From Liquidambar formosana (Eukaryota > Streptophyta > Magnoliopsida > Saxifragales > Altingiaceae): DNA of 64,000 bases. Positions 11,635 through 25,302 of the stretch are shown piece after piece. The notes under the pieces are model-generated. The model was not told where the DNA came from and searched no databases. It was given only the letters and a program-made list of their open reading frames with translations. The position numbers and the translations under genes were made by a program. Position 1 is the first letter of the stretch, and the number at the start of each line of letters is the position of its first letter. Location: contig CM077833.1 of NCBI GenBank assembly GCA_039720395.1, forward strand, positions 26,434,271 to 26,498,270. The letters are read 5' to 3'.

Positions 11635-11735
11635 GTTTGTGATTATTTGTGACAATTATGTTGGTACGCAGGACAAATATATAAGTTTGTGATTATTTGT
11701 GACAATCATGTTAGTACGCAAGACAAATATAAAAG
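11635..11735. repeat. Two-unit tandem repeat, period 50 bp
   Basis: GTTTGTGATTATTTGTGACA begins at 11635 and again at 11685. The units differ by a few substitutions. Confidence 0.8.
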
Positions 11736-14039
11736 AAATGATTAGTATTGCGTATGCACATCAACGGTCACCTATTATTGAGTTACTTTCCAGGTTTGAG
11801 TTAAACAAAAATGTACATATGCTTATTCTTTTGGATGCACAACATCGACGGTGAGTGTTTGTACTAATCATGTGCGTATGCGGAACAAATATTAATGATA
11901 TGATTTAGTCTAATGTATGCACATAGATGAGCAGTGGTTGATTATTATTGATTTATGTAACGTATATACCAAATAGAAATTGATATATCTACTGTATAGT
12001 AGACATTTTTTTTGGCCAGCTTCCAAGAGCCAAAACCTTGCTGAAAGTAAAGTAAATTGCTCCTCACAAATTTTCTGATAAAGTATAATTTTCTGTTTAG
12101 GTTTTCAAAAGGTAACAAATTTAAAAAAAAAGAAATTTAAAAAAACAAAAAAAAAAAAAAAATCCGTTTAATTTTTTATTTCTACTAAGCAACCAAACGG
12201 ATATATTTGAACAAAATACAAAAGAGAATCAAAATTCAATAATATGAAGATATTGTCTTGAAAAGGCTTCGTCAGTGTCATTTTTCCTGGTTAAAGTGTT
12301 CAAAAGAGAAAACCCAAGTCAAAGCCACTACATCACAGATCAAAAAGAAATACATACGATACAAAGGATAGCCATTTTAGATTTTACCTCGACAAGACTA
12401 CCAATGTAGTCTTTGGCTGTCGGGGAAATTGGCAGTGGATTCTCTCAGCAACAAAATGAACAGCGCAAAAGTTAAGACATGTTCTACAAAAATATTCCTA
12501 TAAAGAATCCCCACAAGTTCCACATAACTATCTAGAATTGTCACCTGCATAAAGTTGTCCTAAAATATGGATCAGAGAATGATTCCAAAATGTATCAACA
12601 AACGATCAAAGATTCTTAGCAATAGTATAAAGAAAAATTCTATTTTCAAATGTCCATGACCATGCTGCTGTTTTGATAGGCTAACCTATCCACCTCTCAC
12701 CACAAAATGGGTCTTAGTGTCTTACTTATGAAGAGCTCTGCCGCAAACACAGCCTTCTCTGCACGCTTTTTAATATTACAAAATTGCTTTCTTTAGTTTC
12801 TTTCATAGTATTTTACCACAGATATCATTCAAAATCTCTAGGTGGAAAAACATGTACATACATGTCCACACGCACACACGCACAATCACTTTGATTTAAT
12901 CTAACCAATCAAAGTTTTCAATACATACCTCTCAAAGTGTGAAATTCCTACAAGTAGCTCCAGCACAGAGATATTGCTGGGTTGAGAGGAATTTTGATGC
13001 CATGAAGCTCTAAAAGTAAGATGGTTTGAAGCAGAAAGGTAGGTAACACCGTTTTTATACTTGTCCTAATTTAGGGAGCCACATCCAAACCTTCTAAATC
13101 ATCTGGAGCATCTTCTTAAAGCTCTCCCATGTCAATCATAGACAAGACCACATAAGCACTTCAGATTATATGCATTAATCTCACAGATTGCAAAATTATG
13201 GTTCCAACAATGAGTTGTAACTCCAGATTCCAGACTATAAAATGGATTTCTTGGATGGAATATTAGTAAAGAATAACATGATAAGGTCATAATGCAGTTA
13301 TAATTATTATTTTCTTCTTTCGTCTCTGTGAAAGGCCATTATTAGAGGCTAAACATTGCAAGATATGAGCATTTAATGGTGATTTTTAATTTAAGGAAAA
13401 TAAGAAGGTTTCATGGGCAACTAAACTTACAACCAGTTGAAGGAAAAACGCCAAATATAGTAATTGATTGAGTGGGAGAAGTTGGGCATATGCATTTTAC
13501 CTGCATCATATAGTTTTGACCAAAACAAATTATGAATCTATTTTCTACTCAAAGTAAAGCGAAGAGACAATTATCAGTATGCAGTGCCAGTACATGTACA
13601 CAAGCTCCTAAGTAATCTAAATAGAGTTATCCTACATTTAGGAGAGGGAGGATCTTCAAGAGCCATGACCAGCTGCCAAACAAAACCAGAAAAACAGAGT
13701 GGGGATTTGAGTCACTTATTACATAATTTTAAAGGTTCCACCAAAATTGATTCAGGCCATTTAGTTTTAGATAGCATTAGAGCATATTACTTGTAAGCTT
13801 AATATGGAGGCATATTAATCACAAAAAACAAAAAACAAAAACCAAAAAGGATTTTATTAGACAAATCTCAAGAAAAATAAATGAACCTATCTAAATGGAA
13901 TAAGAAAAACACAATAGGCTCAAATCCAATGAAAAGCATAGTGACCTGGTTCAGTTTTCAAGGGACATTAAAACATCCCATTAGACCATAAAAATAAATG
14001 AAGCTATGATTCTTTATTACATGTGTCTTCAGAAGACAA

Positions 14040-14077
<38 letters not shown>

Positions 14078-16873
14078 AGAACGGGGGAGTTAAAGAAGCA
14101 AATAAGAACATATGCATATTTTCCAACCATTCTTTTATTTTTAACACCACATGCATATTTTCCAACCATTCTTAGACCTTAAACCCAACCAATACCCACT
14201 TTAAATCATTCATTAGATTTCCTAGGAGGAATAAAGATGAAAATGTTATTTTCAATCTCTCAAATGTCATTCTTCCAGCAAGCAATCAGAGGAGTTAATT
14301 ATCAGAAAATATCAATAGTTTTACAACGATGATCATAACCGAAACTCATCCTTCATAATGTGTGGCTGATGAAAACCAAAACTCATCCTTCATAATGTGT
14401 GGCTGCCTCCTTGTGCATGCACATAAGAAACTGAATATGCCTCCATCGGAAAATTCCTTAAAAAATTAGCATACAGCTCAACATTTTTTTTCATAAGAAA
14501 CTGTGTGATATGTAAGAATTTAGTCGATTCAATATCTTTATATTTGTAAGAAGCATAAATAAAGACAAAAAAATTTCCAATACTCGTCAACTGAGCGTTG
14601 ATAACGCTTGCCCCAATTTGCAAATTGCTTGACAACACTGAAACACCCCAAAAGAAATAACAAATGGATCCAAAATTTCAACTGGCCTCAGTCTTGGGGT
14701 GTCACGTCCCCTTCGTCTGATATGGGTATATATGCCCAGGGGCGAAATGAGAGAGGTTGGCCAATCATGGCGGCCACAGTCGGCTCTAAACTGTAACCTC
14801 TGAAGCCACAAACTCAACACTATAATGTCCATTTTTGTTGAAACACAAAACCAACCCTTCCATTTAAATGCACAGCTACCATCTTCAAGCACGCCCTGCG
14901 GCTTTGTCCTGCCCCACATTCTTCATCTTCACTTGATGTTTCCCCCATTTTTTTTTTTTTTTTTTTTTTTTCTAAGGTTCAATCCATCTTCAATTCTTTA
15001 TTTATTTATTTATTCTTTTTTTTTTTTTTTTTTAAGGAAATCCATCTTCACTTCTTGAAACCTATAATAAAGACCCATAATAGAGCACCGTGTTCAAGCA
15101 ACCCTTTTCTAAAAAAACTAAACCATCCTATGGCTGTCTTCTCCCAAAATATCATCTCCAAACGGCAGAAGAAAGTATAGCAAAAAAAAAAAACATTATA
15201 TATATATATATATATATTTTGAAGTAGCAATAAATGTCAAAGATTTCATTCATTGACAGAAATGTCTAATACAGTAACCTAGCTTAATGAAGGCGAAAAT
15301 AAAAAACCAAAATGAACCAAAATTTAATTTATATTGTTTTCCCTAATTTTCTCTTCGATCAGACAATTCAAAAAAAAAAAATTTCTCAAGAAACTGCCAA
15401 ACATTCAACTCTAATCACGATCCTTAGCAGATAGAAAATAAAATTCAAAAAGGGAAAAATATTAAAATGGAAGATTAATGTTCAATAGTCAATACTGTAT
15501 TTTCTATAAGAAAAATAAAATTTAGGGTCATTGGACTCACCCATTGAATGCATAAAAACATGGGCTTTTCTTGAATCTAAACGATTCAATAGAGAAATTA
15601 CCTCTTTTTGTCATGACTTTTGTTCTGCACCAAACATCAACTAAAATTCGGTAGAGAAAATTCTAAGAAACCCAAACAACATGAAAACATAAAGATTCAA
15701 AATTTTACTTTCTTCTCTATTCCTGCATTTTCCAGCACCCAAAAAAAAATGTCAAAGCTAAAAGAATTTCAAAAAGAAAAAAGAAAAAAAAAATCAACAC
15801 ATGACTGATTTTTTGGTGGGAACGGAATCCCGACCCATGCCACTATCTTCCAGCTGCCCCCTCAAGGCTTGGGCACTTGTCGCTGCTGAGTGCTGATGCA
15901 GTCAGCATTTCTTTCTTGCGTCTATAATTCTCGTCTTTTGCATCCTGAGTGCCACCCAAGAAAAAGAGAAGAAGAAGGGAAAAACATTAGCTTTCTACTC
16001 TTCTCCAGTGAGGTACAATCCACTCCAAAATGACCAAATCACCATCTCACCCCTAATAGAAAACCACCATCTCACCGCCTTTACTTGAAACCTCCATCTG
16101 ACCCCGAACCCAGCCGCCATTTCACCAGAAATGGTCATCAATTGCTGCAACAACAGTGACAAGTGGGCTTTAGCAAAAACCCATTTCTCTGGCTGAACAC
16201 TTCAAGCACCGAGTGGCAGAAATTTGGTTTCCCTGTCTGTGGATGAACACTTGAAGCACTAAGGAGAGACGTCCAAATATACAAAAACATATTCCATGAC
16301 ATAGTTACTCTTTGAAGGGGTTGCTTCCAAGCGCGCCCCAAAAAAGAATCACACGTACATTGGTCAAGCAAATAACCAAGAAATATAAAACTCAAGCCAA
16401 AAATTTTAAATTGTAGATAAAACATGCAATAATCAGACAAAAATCAAAGAATGAATTTGAAATTCTGAAAAGTCAATACATGCAAGCAAACAAAAATAGT
16501 ATGTTTTCTGTTTACATGTATATGGAATAATTGCCAAGAATAATTTTATAACTTCACAAACTGTTAGGAAACTTCACTAACATGTATAGGAAACCTCACA
16601 AACCATTGCCTTCAAATAGGAATTTAATGAAGGCACAGATGCTTAATATTGGCTGGTTAAGATCAAGCGCGCTGCTCAGTTCTGTTCATTAAAAAATAAA
16701 AATGTAAAAAAAAAGTAAGCGAGGACCAAGCTGTTCATGTGCAGCTCGTCCACTCATCAACTATAAGCCTAACACCCCATAAGAATATACATATTGTTGT
16801 GTTTTTTTTTTTTAATGGAAGATCAAGTTTCTTAGTGAGTTGAATTCAGCCACTCATCAATCTGAGCTTCAGC
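11736..16873. other. Long stretch without a supportable gene
   Basis: Mostly AT-rich DNA with homopolymer tracts: A35 at 14041-14075, T-rich runs near 14950-15032, and (TA)n at 15198-15217. A GC-richer block at about 14690-14790 has GTGTCACGTCCCC and looks like a scrap of an LTR or other repeat. A short minus-strand stretch at 12388-12443 could be an isolated exon (LPISPTAKDYIGSLVE, followed by a GTAAAA donor), but no partner exons were found. Degenerate GAGATGGTG-type repeats lie at 15990-16130. Confidence 0.4.
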
Positions 16874-17600
16874 CACCACTACACCAAAAAAGGTCTTTTA
16901 CAACATTGAAAAAATGTTGTTAAAGACTTTCCACAACATTTTCATATATGTTGTGTCAGCCCCTGTTGTGGTTGATGTGGGACTTTTTACAACGTTAAAC
17001 AAATGTTGTTGAAAGGAAAAACAGAATGTTGTTAATGCCATCTTACCACGTTGAATAAACGTTGTGTTAGACGCATCGACAACATTTACAGAAACGTTGT
17101 CTTAGATCGAACACATTAACAACATTTCAGAAATGTTGTCGTAAATAGTTAGTTGACACACCAACAACGTTTTCAAAATGTTGTATTCTATAAACACATT
17201 ACCAACATTTCAGAAATGTTGTTGATAATTAACTGACTTACATCAACAACATTTACAAAATGTTGTCTTATATAGACACATTAACAACATTTCAGAAAAT
17301 GTTGTCTTAGATACACACACCAACAGCGTTTCCAAAATGTTGTCGTAGATTTTCGGTAATTTTATGACAACATTTTGTAAACGTTGTCGTTTCCCTTTTT
17401 TTTTTTTTTTTTTTTTTGGTTTGCATGTGCTTTCATTTATGGTTGTTTTTATACCTATTCCCTGTTCATATAAAATGATAACCAAACACACCATTATTAA
17501 AAGTGTAAAACCATAATTGATTTGATCCCAAACTTCAAACACCTAACAAATCAAATTCATTAAATAAAGCCTAATATTACATGCAATACATTGCAAACAA

Positions 17601-17750
17601 AGTATGACTTCAAAAGTTTCATTAACATCAATTCTCATTACATGTCATTAAGTGTCAATACATTGCAATATGACTTCAAAAGTTTCATTAACATCAATTG
17701 TCATTACATGTCATTAAGTGTCAATACATTGCAATATAACTTCAAAAGTG
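17601..17750. repeat. Tandem repeat, period about 67 bp, inside the CACTA element
   Basis: The word TGACTTCAAAAGTTTCATTA starts near 17604 and again near 17671, with a third partial unit near 17736. Spacing is 66-67 bp. Confidence 0.75.
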
Positions 17751-17763
17751 GCCAAAAAGACAA

Positions 17764-18220
17764 AAATAGAGAAGTTAGGAGTGCATATCCACCACAAAAA
17801 ATTGGTCATCAATCATCTACTCCTGCAAAACATTGGAAACAAAGTGTGACTTCAAAAGTGAGTCAATAGTTATCATGCTAAACTAACAAAAGACTTAGAA
17901 GTATTACCTCCATTACACCAAAAAAGGCCTTTTACTAATAGAAAAGTTAGGAGCATGCATCCACCACAAAAAACTAGTAAGTCATCAATCATCTACTCCT
18001 ACAAAACATTGTAAACAAAGTGTGACTTCAAAAGTGAGCCAATAGTTATTATGCTATGCTAACAAAAGACTTAGAAGTATTACCTCCACTACACCAAGAA
18101 AGGCCTTTTACTAATAGAAAAGTTATGAGCATGCATCCACCACAAAAAACTAGTAAGTCATCAATCATCTACTCCTACAAAACATTGTAAACAAAGTGTG
18201 ACTTCAAAAGTGAGCCAATC
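17764..18220. repeat. Tandem repeat, period about 175 bp, with internal CACTA-end motifs
   Basis: Units start near 17764, 17937 and 18114. Each contains CATCCACCACAAAAAA, TCATCAATCATCTACTCCT and AGTGTGACTTCAAAAGTGAG. The first and second units end with CATTACACCAAAAAAGGCC (17911) and CACTACACCAAGAAAGGCC (18088), near copies of the element's own left terminus; the third breaks off before that point. Confidence 0.8.
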
Positions 18221-18244
18221 ATCTACTCCCAATAGTCGGTAAGA

Positions 18245-18804
18245 CCTCTTTATACACCAAAATTGAGAAAATACAAAATTATCCCAGCATGAGACAAGAC
18301 AATCTCACCCACTTGCAAAAGAAATCTCTCCCTCTCTTCCCCCTATCTCTTTGTACGGATCTCTCTCACTCCATAAGATTTACCCTTTATGTAATCCCAT
18401 CCTCTTTTCCAGAAATCTCTCTCCCTCTCTCTCTCTCTATGATACAAATCAAATCACCCAAAATCCTCTCTCTCTTTTTCACACATACCTTTTTTCTCTC
18501 TCTCTCCTCACTTTCTCTCACTTTCTCTCCAAAAAAGCCCAAACCCGGAATATCGAGATCCCAAAAAGCATGACCGACAGTTTGCAATATCGAGATCTAG
18601 GCAACAGTGCTGTTGCAGACCATTATAGACCCTAAATCGCATCGAATCCCCACAGTGCATTGGTTTTTGCGATCTGTTCTTGGGTTGAGTGAGAGCGGTT
18701 TTTCTTTAAAAACCAGAGTTTGATTATAGGTGCTTAAACACTCTTCCCCAACCATTCAACCCTCAGAGAAAACTCTCTTCCTCTAAATCCTCTCTTATGA
18801 ACTC
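18245..18804 (+). promoter_or_regulatory. Promoter and CT-rich leader of the CACTA cargo gene
   Basis: CTTTATACACC near 18245 could serve as a TATA element. It is followed by a strongly CT-rich stretch (18325-18535, TCTCTCTC runs), a composition typical of plant 5' leaders. The ATG at 18805 comes after several upstream ATGs (for instance 18289 and 18351) that open short unrelated frames, so either the real transcript starts later or these are upstream ORFs. Confidence 0.35.
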
Positions 18805-19413
18805 ATGGCCTCTTCCTCCTCTGCCCCACAAAACCGTCTTGATTTAAACACAACGCCAGCAACACAACCAGAGGTCTGGCACCCAAGGTTCCTAAATGTT
18901 CAAAACCAACCCCTTACAGTTGACGATTCTGTAATTTACAATCTTGCGAACGCAACGGCAGTAGCGGAGGGACTCATCACTCCTCGTGATGAGAGAATAC
19001 TGGTTGGACGGTCCGACCTGGACGTAATAAGAGACTCCATGGCTCTCAGCGCTCAGACCACAACATTTACTGCTAACATGGCTCGGCGTTTGCACGCCAG
19101 AAATGTGCACATGCAAAGTCTAAGTGACCAGGTCACTCGTCTCCAGGGGTTGCTCGACGGAGCCTATCGAAGGATGAGGGCTTTGAGAGCAGAGAATAGA
19201 GAGTTACAAAGAATGGTGGACTCCTATTCTAACAGACTCACACCAAGGGTCGAGGCACTAGAGAGGCTCACTGATCAAATCATTGATCAAGAAAGGGTTC
19301 CGGGCAGCCCACAGAGGCAACCTCCAGCTGATCCCTCCAGTTCTACCCAAGGCCCACAAAGGCAACCCCCAACTGACCCTTCTAGTTCTACCCAAAATGC
19401 TACTATTGAGTAG
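18805..19413 (+). CDS. Coiled-coil protein carried by the CACTA element, function unknown
   Basis: An uninterrupted 202-residue protein starting MASSSSAPQNRLDLNTTP. Residues 12-18 (LDLNTTP) match the DLNxxP form of the EAR repression motif, though a match this short can be chance. The region at about 70-165 is rich in Arg, Leu and Glu with heptad-like spacing (SLSDQVTRLQGLLDG, RMRALRAENRELQRMV) and is predicted by eye to be a coiled coil. The tail repeats QRQPP(A/T)DPSSSTQ twice. There is no signal peptide or membrane segment. It sits centrally in a non-autonomous transposon in a codon-rich, higher-GC patch unlike its AT-rich surroundings, which supports real coding. It could be a transposon accessory protein or a captured host gene; I do not recognise the family. 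Confidence 0.65.
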   Translation: MASSSSAPQNRLDLNTTPATQPEVWHPRFLNVQNQPLTVDDSVIYNLANATAVAEGLITPRDERILVGRSDLDVIRDSMALSAQTTTFTANMARRLHARNVHMQSLSDQVTRLQGLLDGAYRRMRALRAENRELQRMVDSYSNRLTPRVEALERLTDQIIDQERVPGSPQRQPPADPSSSTQGPQRQPPTDPSSSTQNATIE

Positions 19414-21284
19414 CTCTCACTTTTTTTGTTTTTGTTTTTTTTTTTTTGTCTCTCTCTCTTTTTTTTTCTTTTTTTTTTTTTTAATCTAATGGAAATGACA
19501 CTCTCTCTTCTTTTTTTCTATTTTTTTTTTCAATTGGAGTACGAACAATAGAGTACAAAAGGTAAACCAAGGGCAAAGTTATATCCTCCGCCTTCAATGA
19601 GTTACCCAAGCTAGGATGCCCGAGAGCAATCCGTTAACGTACTCACAAGCTTATTACAGGCTAATTAAAATATGAGATGTCCGACACTGAGAAAGAGGCG
19701 ACAGTAGCTGGTCATGGATACACAGCTCAAGAATGATAAGAAATGGACTAGTTCGCTATTTACATTGTGCACTACTCTATGACCACATTTAAACGAGTAT
19801 ATAACCATGTATCTTTAAGCAACAATATAAAACAGTAGTATCAAATGATATATTGTAGGATTCCCCAAATTTTGAACAAGTAATAAAAATATTTGGTTAT
19901 AAATCAGTGGGAAAATCCAACAATATCATTAAGGCATTTAAAATCACATTCATAAAATAACACCATATTAAATGTAAAGAAGCCACATTTCCTACCTCAA
20001 TTGCGAGCAATACCAACCCAAAATCATCAAAATAATTTTTAAAACACTCTCTATAATTTTTGGGAATTTTCTGTAATTTTGGGAATTTTCTGATATTTTC
20101 TGGAATTTTTAATAAATATTAATTTGGCCAAAAAGTCAAACTACAGTCAAACTTGGTCAAAATGATCAACTAAGGGTCCCACATGGTAGGGCCCTCCAAG
20201 ACGAGTCCAACGGTCAAATTCGGGGTTCATATGATTATCGTATGGCTTTTAAATGCATGAGAACACGGTAAGGTATACAGATGCACCCACACAGGATCAT
20301 AGACCTATGGGGTCATCTTCAACCTCCCGCGGGTTGAATTGTGTAACCGGGTTACACCGTGTGTTCAACGGGCCAACTTCGACGATTAATATCTCCCTTG
20401 TTTCTTAACCGTTTTTAGTGATTCAAGTGTCGAATCGAAGCTCATGCGGAGTACTACGTGCGACTATAAATTGTTCATTCAGAATCCTATAAAATCATAT
20501 TCGTTTTTAAGCCACAAATTTCGGGTTTTCATGATCCAAAATTCTAAAATTTGTTAATAGAAAGACCAAAGAATATATAATAATTACTTTGAACGGAAAA
20601 GGTATACATCAAATATCTAGTGTGAGAGAAATGGGCAATTGTAAATATAATCAGAAATTTAAACAAACATCAGTAGAAAAAAATTCAATTAAACAAATTT
20701 ATTTATATATATATATATATACGTGTACTTGAAATTGAACCCTAGGTTACATACTTGTGTTTGTGCATAAACCCTAACTGCTCGATTCAAAAGAAACCCC
20801 AATTAAAAACGAAAAAAATCCAATCTGAGATTTGATGATGCTAATATACTATACAAAACCCCAACCCAAAAGAAAACAAAACAAAACAAAAATAAAATAA
20901 AAAACTAAAGAACAGCCATGATCGAAGGAGAATCAAAATGAACTCACCGAAAGCGTTAAGAAACAATGGGTGTCGAAGAGCTAGAGTGAGATGCTTCAAT
21001 GGTCGTCAAAGAGAGAGATAGAATGAGAGGCTTCAATGGCCGTCAAAGAGAAAGAGAGTGAGAGGCTTCCAGATCAGGGAGGACAGCAAACTTAGATCGA
21101 GGAGAGGAAAGCAGAAAAACAGAGAAGGCTTTACTCTTTTTACCCTTAAAAAAATAAAAAGAATTAAAAAGAGAGAAGGGCTTTACTCTTTAGGGGCTTT
21201 CAAACACTTTGGGAGGAAAGCAGCAAAAAACGTAAGGCGGCAAGTTAAAAAAAAATCCTGCCCCTTGTCTAGAATCGACCACGT
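19414..21284. other. Non-coding right half of the CACTA element
   Basis: T-rich tracts follow the stop codon (19420-19530), then AT-rich DNA with no credible frame. A block at 20040-20460 has repeated GGGAATTTTCTG words and a GC-richer patch around GGTTGAATTGTGTAACCGG. A (TA)n run lies at 20705-20720. Confidence 0.5.
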
Positions 21285-21546
21285 TTTATTAAACGTTGTG
21301 GAAGTACTATAAAGCAACAACATTAATAAAAACGTTGTGAAAGTACTATAAAACAACCACGTTAACAAAAACGTTGTGGAAGGGTGTATTTACAACGTTA
21401 ATGGAACCAACGTTGTTAAATATCCTAGAGTAACAATTTTTAACAACATTTTTTACATAAATGTTGTTAAAGCCCCACTACAACAACATTTTATCAAAAA
21501 CGTTGTTAATGATATGTTGTTAAAGCCCATTTTTCTTGTAGTGCAC

Positions 21547-22608
21547 TTGGTGGCTCAAATTGCTTAATGAGCTGAATTGAGGCAATTAACAAACTGAGCT
21601 CTAGCTACTCAGTAGCTATATTTGATTACTAGAACCACATAGACCAAAAATATGACATCCACCATTGAATTAAACTTCAAAGAAATAAAGCAAGCACTCA
21701 CATAAATAATATCAAAGATCAATATACTTCTTTTTGATAAAGTACAAAGATCAATACACTTCTGAACCCCCAAATGTAACAAAGCACAATGGCACAATGG
21801 CTACATGTTGAAGAGAAATTTCAATGAATCCAATGGCCTAGTTTGCATGATACCCACGATCACATAAAGCTTGGCTAATAGAAATGTTGGTGCAACATTC
21901 GATTGAATTGTTATGTTTGATCCCTAGAAAACTGCTTGAGCCATATACAAAAACTAAAGAGATTCGTAATAGTCTTGATTAGTGCATATTGTGTTCACAA
22001 GAAGAAGGTTGAGACTGAAGGTATTAGAGATATTGTAGCTTGGAGAAGAGTAGGGTAGAAAAAAAGTGAAGATTTTCTTGTGTTGTGAGTTGTGACTAAT
22101 CCTTTGTAAAAATTTACTAAACGTAATTAAAAATGAATCACATGACATTCTTAATGTCAAATGATAAGAATGATTCTTTTACAAAACTATTTGTACTAAG
22201 AAGTCAATAGTCATATTACTAGGATGGATTAACTCCCATTGTTAGATTAACGATTAATTAATGGTGATTATTTCGTTTCCAAAATAAAGACAAAAATAAT
22301 TTCATTTCATTTACAATTTGATACAGTCTGGAAAAAAGTAAGGTAGAAAGCAGAAATCCATAAATAAACATTAAAAAAAAGAAGAAGGACGTCTACACCT
22401 GGTGGAGGTAGGTCAAAATAGTCAAAACGGCATAAATTCTGTGTTTTATCAAGGAGGTATATGTCCATTCATTTTACAATTTTGTAATACTCTTTATTTA
22501 TTATAATACTGTGTACTCACTGACAAATATCACTCTTTAATGGGTGTCTCACTCTTGAACTTACCAAACCTTCACCCAGCCAGAAAGAAAACTAATACAT
22601 GAAATCAT
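21547..22608. other. Intergenic, no gene seen
   Basis: AT-rich DNA between the CACTA element and the 3' end of the PRISE gene. It presumably includes the PRISE 3' untranslated region just below 22609. Confidence 0.5.
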
Positions 22609-23889
<1,281 letters not shown>

Positions 23890-23955
23890 TGTGTGTCAGA
23901 TTGTGGAAGACGGAGAAGAGGTAAAAGATAACAGAGATATGTGTGTGTGTGTATC

Positions 23956-23964
23956 TTTATATAC
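23956..23964 (-). promoter_or_regulatory. TATA box of the PRISE gene
   Basis: The minus strand reads TATATAAAG about 67 nt upstream of the ATG at 23889, a normal position for a short plant leader. A (TG)n run lies between the TATA box and the start. Confidence 0.6.
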
Positions 23965-25302
23965 AGACAGCGTCGGAGAGAGAGTTGGAGAAGGAGAATG
24001 GGGAAAGGCTAGCAGGTGAATGAACGGATGCGATAAGTCAATCTTGATCCAAAGGGAAAAATCTGCAATTTTGAAATTGGGTTTTCTTGTGGAATATCTG
24101 TGCCCATGAGGCCACGATAGGGAAAAAATGATATGAATGACAGGAGCAATGACATCTTGTGGTCAGTTGGCAAAGCTTATCACGGCTTCGTGATTATAAC
24201 TCGACTCGAATCTTACCACGAAATCAATGGATTGAGGTTGACCTCAATTACGTTTGGATCACAATTCTTTTAACCCGTTTTATTTGTATAAGTCCTGTTT
24301 TAGTTTAACATGATCCGCTTGATTTTAAGAAATTATAAGGTTTTCATGTCATATTATTTGTCCAATAATAAAAGTAGTGTTACCCTCTTTTTGATCCATA
24401 TATTCTACCAAAGAAATAAAATGGAGGGAAAGGAAAAAAATAAAATGAAAGGAAAACATAAAATTACATCAAGTCAAAATTATTTTAATTATTCTATTTT
24501 TTCTAACTATCCATTACGATAAAATAAGAAAAAAAAATACAATTCCTTAGATATTTTTTTTTCCTATGATAAAATCTAAGAATGAAATAGAGCTTTAATA
24601 TTTCAAAATTGTATTATTCTTACTTTCTTTCGGGTCGTTGTCTGATAGGGAGTATTTCATTGATTGGTTGTGTGGTGGTGCCGTGACTTTATAAAACTTC
24701 GAATTCTAGCCTCTCACATTGTAAAAGTTATTGAATTCATATATATGAATCTTTTAAAATGTTAATACTAAATAATAACAATGATCTCTGATCAGATGAT
24801 TTGAATTGGGAATTACATGAAATAATGTAATGGATAAATCCACACTTTAAATTTATGGAATAATGATAGTTCTTTTGTTATGAAATAAAGAGAACAAAAT
24901 GATTTTTATATGTGATTTAGGATCCATTTGAAATAGGTGAGGAGAAGAGAAAAAGAGAGAATAAACAACCATGGGAGGAAAACTCTGACTCTAATAAAAC
25001 AGTGGGAAGGAGAACAGGAAATGATCCCTGTTAATATGGTTTCGGCCCAATTTATTCAACAATGGCTGTATTGAACCGCTAATTAAGCGTGCGCTTACTT
25101 AAGAATGGTTGCCCAACCTAGAAATGAAATTAACCATGAAAAGATCAATGAATCTTCTCTTGGGTGGTATTAGGATAGGATGGTGTTTGGCTCGGTATCA
25201 TTCCCTCCATGGTAAACCCCAAAAATGTAAAAATAATAACTTTTTCATGAAGATAAAAAAATTTTAAAACCTTTTTTTTAAAAAGATAAAGAGAGGAAGC
25301 TT
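23965..25302. other. Upstream region of PRISE and intergenic DNA
   Basis: AT-rich. I see no coding frame beyond short chance ones, and no repeat was matched elsewhere in the window. Confidence 0.5.

Larger units (their letters stand above)
16877..21543 (+). mobile_element. Non-autonomous CACTA (En/Spm) transposon, 4667 bp
   Basis: The left end reads CACTACACCAAAAAAGG and the right end, on the minus strand, CACTACAAGAAAAATGG. The three bases outside each end are both CAC (16874-16876 and 21544-21546), the target duplication of CACTA elements. Both ends carry dense subterminal ACAACATTT/AAATGTTGT inverted motifs (16900-17390 and 21285-21530), the usual transposase-binding arrays. No TNP2-like transposase or TNPA-like frame was found inside, so it would depend on transposase supplied elsewhere. 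The only convincing protein inside is the coiled-coil frame at 18805-19413. Confidence 0.88.

Noticed and set aside
14587..14919. 110-residue minus-strand open frame
   Set aside because: No family features, and it overlaps a GC-richer block that looks like repeat debris.
17601..18220. CRISPR-like repeat array
   Set aside because: Units are 67 and 175 bp with similar, not unique, intervening sequence, in plant transposon DNA.
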